From Actinidia chinensis (Eukaryota; Streptophyta; Magnoliopsida; Ericales; Actinidiaceae), in NCBI GenBank assembly GCA_009663005.1, contig VIGQ01002288.1, forward strand, positions 1 through 27,799: a stretch of DNA of 27,799 bases. The letters are read 5' to 3'. A program made the position numbers and the translations under genes. How positions within the stretch are numbered: position 1 is the first letter of the stretch; the number at the start of each line of letters is the position of its first letter. Under the pieces are notes generated by a model, which ran no database searches, was not told the origin of the DNA, and was given only the letters and a program-made list of their open reading frames with translations. Positions 21,466-27,799 of this stretch are shown here, one piece after another.

Positions 21466-21988
21466 GAGTTTAATTAAATCTTGATAATGAGGTGATCCTA
21501 AGGCACTTCTTAATGTGATCTCAGAGATAGGGGGTGGTTGAAAAGCAGATTTCCATCTAACTTTAGGTAATGAAGGTGTGAGAAAAAATTTGAATAATGA
21601 TTGCATTTAACAACTTAAAAATAGGTGTGTACAATATATATTATTTTATCTTTTAAAAAATAAGTGGGACCCGTCTTAATAAAGAATTTATAAAAAAATA
21701 TATTATAAAAAATCCTAATTATACGGATTCTGCCTGATTTTGTGAATGAAATGACAAAATAATGATTTTATACACATCTAAAAGGATAGTGTGTAGCACT
21801 ATTAATAAAAAAAAAGTGGGTCATAAAAAACATATGGGCGATGGTATGGTTAGGTCAAGGTTCCATCATATTAACCTAACAGGCATTATTGCGTCTAGAC
21901 ACCTCTAAATAGGCCTCTAGTGTGGATTTGGGTGGGTAGTGGTCACTAGTAAAGGCCTGGTAGGTGATTAAGTCATGTTTTACAACAT

Positions 21989-22810
21989 TAGGGGTGGTGT
22001 TCATGGTCCGAATTGGTCCAATTCCATAAAAATCAGTAATCAAAGTAGTAATCATTCATTTTTACGATTCTGAAAAAATAAGAATCGGAACTAACCATTA
22101 CAAGTATAGAAACCAAACAAAAATGATCCGCCTTACGATGCGGTTCTGGTTCAATCTAATAACAGTTTAAATATGTTTATAAAATTAAAATTACAGAAAC
22201 AAAAATTATTATTTAAATAACATAACTCATTAATACTTCAAGTATGAACCAAAATTAGTATAAAATAGTTCGATAAATTGACTCCTTAAAATGGATATTT
22301 AAATCAAATAACTCTAATATTGCAATTAAATTAATAAAACTTCATAAAAAGTTTTAGAATTCACAATGGATAACAACAAAAAAGGAATAAATTGAAAAAA
22401 CTGAGAAAAAGAATTCATAATGGATAACAATAAGAAAACTTAACTGATAAATCTGGATAGAAAAAGTATGTAAAATATTTGTTATTGGAAAATGGATAGA
22501 GTAATCATAATATCTATGGGAAGGGAAAGTGAAAATATTTTTGGTTGGGGAGAAAAACTAAAGTTAATCACGTTTGTGAGGTGTGCATTAATGTTCTAGA
22601 TAAAATAGTATACGCGTTATATACAGATAATCGATTCGGTGCGGTTCGTTTGGTTTGGTTCGAACCACGGTTGGAAAATAAAAATCGCGTTAGCGAACCA
22701 CAAATTACGGTTCTGAATTTTTAAAAACAGAACTAACCTTTAAACCATTAGAACCATCAAAATGCACGGTTCGGTTCGGTTCACCGGTTTTGATTTTTTT
22801 GGAACCCCTA
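21989..22810. mobile_element. Non-autonomous hAT-like element, 0.82 kb
   Basis: The ends TAGGGGTG...(G)AACCCCTA are inverted. Just inside, both arms carry words of the GGTTCGGTTCGG/CGGTTC type in opposite orientation (22640-22690, 22765-22800; left arm 22005-22160), a hallmark of a common plant hAT-like family. TACAACAT (21981-21988) precedes and TAAACAT (22811-22817) follows, consistent with an 8-bp target duplication that lost one base. The interior is AT-rich and non-coding, with no transposase. Confidence 0.65.
22356..22430 (+). repeat. Direct repeat inside the hAT-like element
   Basis: AGAATTCACAATGGATAACA at 22356 and AGAATTCATAATGGATAACA at 22410 are nearly identical words 54 bases apart, a local tandem duplication. 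Confidence 0.8.
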
Positions 22811-22865
22811 TAAACATATATGAAAGCGAGATCGTCAATTTTAAAAAATTTATAAACTTAAAAGT

Positions 22866-23170
22866 AGGAGGGTGGAGGGAGGGGAGGGAGGAGAGGGGAT
22901 AGAGGAGGCGGTAAGAGGAGGACGGAGGGGTAGGACTGAAGGGGACGGGGGGAACAGGGGGAGGGGGGGAGAGGGAGGGGGGGGGGGGAGAGGGGGGGAG
23001 GGGGATGGAGGGGGGGGAAAAAAAAGGAAAAAAGAGAGGGGGAGGCAGCGGGCGGAAAGGAGGGGGAAAAAAAAAACTTTAGTGGCCGCCGGGGGGCGGG
23101 GAGGGGGTGTCGGAGGAGGAGCCGGGGGAAGGTGTGGTTTGGTGGCGGCGGCGGTTGATTTTTTGTGGGT
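22866..23170 (+). repeat. G-dominated tract with strong G-quadruplex potential
   Basis: Long runs of G separated by A, then GGC/GGT repeats toward 23150. Many blocks satisfy four runs of three or more G with short loops. The Gly/Arg-rich frame here (22872-23183) is a composition artefact. Either a real plant G-rich minisatellite or a base-calling failure would look like this. Confidence 0.85.
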
Positions 23171-23519
23171 GTGGCGGCGTTGATTTATAAATAAAACAAA
23201 ATTTTATTATTGTTTTGTCAGTATTTTAAAAATAGTGATAGTAATGTTAGTTATTACAATGTAAATATAAACATAATTTTTTGTAGTTACGTTGATATCA
23301 CAAAAATAAAAATTAAATACGTTACACAAATATCACCTATATATTCGGATATTTCAAATGCTATACTTGTATATGTGATTATTTTGCCAAGTAAATCAGG
23401 CGGGATTTTTTACCTGGTGAAGGGATAGTAACTCCAAGGATATTGGTTCATGCTGCGGTTCCTGAGGTTCAATAATCTAGGCTGCGTGATTTATGCGGTT
23501 TGGTGTACAGCCTTACATG

Positions 23520-24031
23520 CAGTGTTTTAAAAAAAAAAAACCCGGACGGTTGAACAGTCGAACCCGGGTCCTCAGAAGAGACGGTTCGAAGAAAGAAAAG
23601 AAGAAAAGAAGAAAAGAAAAGAAAGAGAAAAGAAAAGGAAGAGAAAGAAAAATGGAAACAGTTCACTCAATCCTTTACGTCTTGGGCCAAACAAGTATTT
23701 TTTAAAGTTAAAAGTTAAAAACTGTAATTGAACGCCGCGACCGACCGAAGTCAATTGAACGATCATTGGGACGTTTTTTTTAGTTAGTTTTAGTTCACTG
23801 TTTTTAAGAGAAATTTTATTATTTTTAATTTTAAAATTGATTTAAGTTAAGTTGAAGTAAAAAATTAGGTAGAAAAATAAAAAGATATTTTATACTATAA
23901 TAAAAAATAATAACATAATTATGACATCATAGATCAATATGAATTGACCGACGGTTTGAAAACCCAATTACCCGTGCTGATAAGATATTATTTTTTGCGG
24001 CGCTTCAACAGTCCAATTTTGAAAACATTTA
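23520..24031. mobile_element. hAT-type MITE, copy 1, with 8-bp target duplication
   Basis: The left end CAGTGTTTTAAAA is followed by ACCCGGACGGTTGAACAGTC. The right end, reversed, reads AATGTTTTCAAAATTGGACTG. (C/T)TTACATG flanks both sides (23512-23519 and 24032-24039), an 8-bp duplication as made by hAT transposases. An A/G-rich tract (23585-23655) lies inside. The element is non-coding. It shares ends, the ACATAATTATGA word and orientation with the copy at 24221-24625. Confidence 0.75.
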
Positions 24032-24220
24032 TTTACATGAAAATCCCCACCCAGGAAACTCATCTAACGCTTCATTCGGACATGAAAAGATGACCAGAGT
24101 GTGCAGCAATCTACATGGATTGAATGGAACCGAAGATGACTGTTAAAAGATTCGCCTGGGGCCGTTCGGGATGTTATGAATACGGACTTAAAAATTGTCA
24201 AATTTGGAGAACTATGAATT

Positions 24221-24432
24221 CACTGGTTTTAAAAAACTAATCGGATTGATCGGTTCGACCTGTTGAATCGGGGATTTGGTCGAAGAAGGAAAAAGGTCCG
24301 TGGTATCCGTCAAAACCCGATCAAAATACAGTCCATCGGCGGTGGAACCGTTTAACCAGTGATTTATTGATTTTTTAAACCGTCATGGACCCGCCGGGGT
24401 TTACGATTTAAAAAAAATATATATGTTTTAAG

Positions 24433-24470
<38 letters not shown>

Positions 24471-24625
24471 AAAAAATATAAAAAAATATGTTATTATTAT
24501 TATAAATAAATAAATGACATAATTATGAGATCAGGGTCATAACGGTATGACCCGGCTGGTTGAACCATGACCCGTGACCTGACTATTTTTTTCAGTTAGA
24601 CCACCGATCCGAGTTTAAAACAGGT
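24221..24625. mobile_element. hAT-type MITE, copy 2, with perfect 8-bp target duplication
   Basis: The left end CACTGGTTTTAAAA and the right end GTTTAAAACAGGT are imperfect inverted repeats. TATGAATT is present exactly on both sides (24213-24220 and 24626-24633), the 8-bp signature of hAT insertion. The interior has GGTTCGACC/GGTTGAACC words and a shared GACATAATTATGA motif (24514-24526) like copy 1. It is non-coding. Confidence 0.82.
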
Positions 24626-24633
24626 TATGAATT

Positions 24634-25331
24634 GAACACGAAATCTACCAGATCAAAAAATCTTTATTGTTGGGCTAGCTTGATTAATCATTAATAAATT
24701 TAAATTTGGTGGAACTATGGTGGAAACGGCGACCCTATCCAAGTTAAGAGCAAAAATCTTATCGCTAGGACAAAGCTTAATAAGCAAAAAATAAATAAGA
24801 TTATTTTTATGTAAGTGAATTGGCTTGTTAAAATAGAAAAAAAATACTATATAATTTGGGCGTGTGATATGGATCGGACCAGCCATTTAAGTTACCTCCA
24901 TAAGGTGGGGCCGGTGATCACGAATTGGACTGATAATTAGGATGGTTGGCTTCTCGGAGGTTGGGCACAACCCACAGCCCGTTACCTACACGGGGACTAT
25001 TACGAGTAGAAACATATATATTCTCATGTCATTACTATCAAACATGAGTTTTAAAAATAAAAAATAGATGGTCCGTCTACTACAACAACAATAAAATCTC
25101 TTAGATCACCTCTCTACTTTGCTTAGATTGTTAAAATGGCAAATTCCTAGCAGAAGTCATCGATGTAATCGGAAAAAAAAAAAAAAAAAGTACGAGTCAT
25201 TATCAGCATTTGGAAAGCGTTTTCAAGTGATCCCCCAATATTGGTTTAACAAACATACAAAATATGGTCCGTAGAGATCATAACTCAGAGGATTCTGGGC
25301 TACAGCTGATCAAGGATTTTTAATTTATTAA
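24634..25331. other. Non-coding DNA with an isolated Helitron-like hairpin
   Basis: No gene was seen. At 24978-24994, CCCGT-TACCTAC-ACGGG closely resembles the hairpin of the Helitron-like end at 27755-27781 (same CCGTTACCTAC core), but the CTAG end is missing. An A run lies at about 25173-25189. Confidence 0.5.
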
Positions 25332-25354
25332 CTAGTAATTACTCGTGTCCCGAG
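25332..25354 (-). repeat. Helitron-like 3' terminus 1
   Basis: The plus strand reads A-CTAGTAATTA-CTCG-TGTCC-CGAG. On the minus strand this is a 4-bp-stem hairpin, six bases, CTAG, then T from the target. It fits the rule that Helitrons end in CTRR and insert between A and T. Confidence 0.55.
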
Positions 25355-27754
25355 ATACTATATAAAAAAAAAAAAAACTTAGTAGGTATACTCGTAGAAT
25401 TTTATATTTTTTGTCTGATAAATTGATTTAATATTTCCTTTTACTCAAATATTGGAGTATAATTAGGGAATAAATTAATTCAAAACATATTAAAAAAAAT
25501 ACAATTAAAAAAATAGACATGAAAATCATTTTAGTTTCGTGATTGTGTGAAAAAAAGTTTTAAAAATATAAAAAATTATTTAATTTAAGAGAAATTAACT
25601 CTAAAAATAAAAATATATATTTTTATTTATCTATAAATCAAATAATTTTGGAGGGGGATTTTGATTATTATCGTCATCAAAATACTACAAAATAATATTT
25701 AAAACAATTAATAATAAAATTAAAAAAAAATATTAAATTAAAAAAAATAAAAATGAGAAGAAAAAAAAAGAAAAGAAATTTGTTTTGTATTTTAATTGTA
25801 TCAAGACTTATGGGTTATTTATAAAACATGATACAATGAGTAAAACTATGCCCATCTTTAAAATTCTTTGTTCCATTAGAAAGATTATGTGGATCGTGGC
25901 ACACATCTTTTGAGAAGAAAAAGTGATAATTTTGGATGAGAAAAAAAATAATCTCAAATGAATCTCGCCTTTAAATTTTAAATAAGCAAATAGATTTCAA
26001 CCGTTATGATTTAGGGATATTGAGGATAAATTTGAAATTCAAATGAGTTGTGATTTAGATATAGATAGTTATGTGGGCCCACATATTGTGAAGAAAGAAG
26101 AAGAAAGAGTGGTAGTGAATAGTTTAGAAGAAACACGTAATTCAAGTAAAAACTAACGTTAGATTTTTTAGATTAATTCCAATAGATTTTAACCATAGAA
26201 GCGGGAGATGATGGGGAGATGAGAGATGATGCGTGAAATTCAAAATGGAGGTAATTTTATAATGCTAGATAGTAGTTTGAAAGAGTGAAAAAAAATGTAG
26301 ATATTAGAGTATATATTTTTTTTTATCATTATTAGGGGCCAGAAATGTATTTGAAATATTGTTTATTTATTAGGATTGCCATAAATTATTTCAATATTAA
26401 ATATAAAAAAATGGAGTATGAATAAATTTCCTTTAGATTATAGGTAAAATAAAAAACATTTGATTTATTTTTTTTTTTTTAACTTTATTATTGTTTAATA
26501 AATTTATTTTCACCGATTAATTAATCAAGATTTTAATTTTTCCGGTTTTCTTCTTGATTAAAAGAGTTTAAAAATATAAAAATTATTTAATGTAAGATGA
26601 AAGTTTATTTAAAAGAAAAAAAAACTAAAGCTTTTCCTAAATTAAAAATTCGTTTATATTTTAAAAATATATCCTCAGAATAACTAAAATAATATAAAAA
26701 ATAATCAAATAAATCGTAAAAATATTAAATATAAAAAATAATAAAAATGATCGAGAAAAAGAAAAGGGGTTGTTGGTTTTAATTTTTTTTATTGTGCGGG
26801 TCCCACTAAAAAATGATCTATTCTAAAATGCTTAAAACGATGCCCACCTTTAAATATTTTTTTTTCATTGGATAAGAATCTATGTGGATCCCACACCTTT
26901 TGAGAAGAAATGAAGTAATAATGTAAGAGGAAAAAAAAAAAATAATTCAGAGTGAAATTTAAGTTATAGATTAATTTAAATGAATTTAAACCGGTAGATA
27001 ACGAGAGATAGATTTGAGATTCAAAATTAGTGTACATTATAATGTAGATATTATTTTTACTCAAATATTTTTATTAAAATCAGTAGATATAAATTAGTTT
27101 TCATAAATATAGAAAAATAAACTACGAAAAATAATTTTACATTTCTATTTGAGATAAATTTTTTATTTGCTATATTTTTTACCATTTTATTATTATTATG
27201 TGAATTTTCACAAACTAACAAGAGGTGGAGACGGGGAGCCGTGGCGCGGGAGGAAAAGAGGGGGGAAACAGAGAAAAAATATCGAATGGAAGAGAAAGTC
27301 ACGAAAAAATTAAAAAAAGAGTGGGAGCGCTAAAGGAAATAATTTTTTATAGTTTTTAAACTCTGATGAGCAACATAACGAAAAAATAGAAAAAATAATA
27401 TCAAATAGTAAAAAAATTTATTAAATACAAAAAAAAATGAGGAGAAAAAAGATATTTAGAGAAGAAAAGAATTATGTATTTTAATTTTTATGGTGGAAGT
27501 CACACTAAAAAAATGATTGTCAATGGGTAAAACATATGCCATCTTTAAGGTTTTTGTCAATAGATAAGAAGTTGATGTGAGTCGCACACCGTTGAGAAGA
27601 AAGTAAGTGAGAAAGAAGTGAGAAATAGTTTTTGGAAGGAAAAAATAAAAATAATCTCAACGTGAAATCTCAGCCGTTTGGATTAATTCAATGAATTTAA
27701 CCGTATATAAAAGAGATAGATTTGAGATTAAAATAAGTGTGATTTATAATATAA

Positions 27755-27781
27755 CTAGTAATTTTCCGTTACCTACGGGAA
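27755..27781 (-). repeat. Helitron-like 3' terminus 2
   Basis: CTAG at 27755-27758, seven bases, then CCGT-TACCT-ACGG (27766-27778), with a further bulged TT/AA pairing. Its body would extend to the right, outside the window. It directly abuts the end of the third full module copy. Confidence 0.6.
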
Positions 27782-27799
27782 CTATGTAAAATAAAAAAA

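Larger units (their letters stand above)
25332..27799 (-). mobile_element. Head-to-tail array of Helitron-like units, runs off the right edge
   Basis: On the minus strand, Helitron-type 3' ends (hairpin, 6-8 bases, then CTAG followed by T) are visible at 25354-25332 and 27781-27755. Three longer direct copies of a module of about 270-280 bases (25803-26078, 26783-27052, 27472-27752) and one truncated copy (26075-26279) lie between. The modules share the words GCACACC, TTTTGAGAAGAAA, AATAATCTCA, TTTAACCG and TTTGAGATTCAAA in the same order. Each module ends in a TATAATATAACTAG-type junction, intact in the last copy and eroded in the others. No Rep/helicase coding is present, so the units are non-autonomous. 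Confidence 0.65.

Noticed and set aside
22872..23183. Gly/Arg-rich open frame of 103 codons
   Set aside because: Produced by the G-rich tract; no domain, no splice or start context, and likely sequence error in the tract.
23469..23766. Three overlapping frames rich in Lys/Arg or Phe/Ser
   Set aside because: They come from the A/G-rich tract inside hAT MITE copy 1.

Overview
The window looks like nuclear DNA of a flowering plant, most likely a eudicot. It is AT-rich, has no bacterial-style gene packing, shows plant-type splice signals and CT-rich leaders, and is filled with plant transposon families: a Ty1/copia retrotransposon, hAT-like and other TIR/MITE elements, a giant fold-back element and Helitron-like termini. 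I could not name the species. No complete host protein-coding gene can be read.

Layout. 1-490: 5' end of a minus-strand gene (two leader exon pieces and a first intron); its coding part lies off the left edge. 491-5159: mostly unassigned DNA, with a weak promoter/exon candidate near 2245-2472 and a stronger promoter-like block at 3488-3590 (TATA box plus clustered TGGGCY sites) leading into a broken gene-like stretch. 5160-12652: one full-length but heavily frameshifted Ty1/copia element. It has two LTRs, a tRNA-Met-type primer site and a polypurine tract, and recognisable zinc-knuckle, protease, integrase, reverse transcriptase and RNase H in the order normal for copia. 12653-16190: gene-like fragments, including a candidate exon at 14139-14238, a possible terminal exon near 15270-15378 and a small first-exon-like ORF at 15588-15754. 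17116-18483: a 1.37-kb fold-back element. 20053-24633: a cluster of small non-autonomous DNA transposons, two of which (23520-24031 and 24221-24625) belong to one family and have readable 8-bp target duplications. 25332-27799: head-to-tail array of Helitron-like units, running off the right edge.

Sequence quality is itself a result. The two LTRs and the copia domains differ from expectation mainly by single-base length changes in homopolymers. There is a 197-base uninterrupted A run (6063-6259) inside a degenerating low-complexity stretch, and a G-dominated tract at 22866-23170. This fits an unpolished long-read assembly at least as well as old, decayed elements, so broken frames here should not be taken as proof of pseudogenes.

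I found no rRNA, tRNA or CRISPR array, and no convincing new enzymatic system. The most unusual structures are the tandem Helitron-like array, the fold-back element with repeated arms, and the unexplained 0.28-kb insert in the copia pol region.
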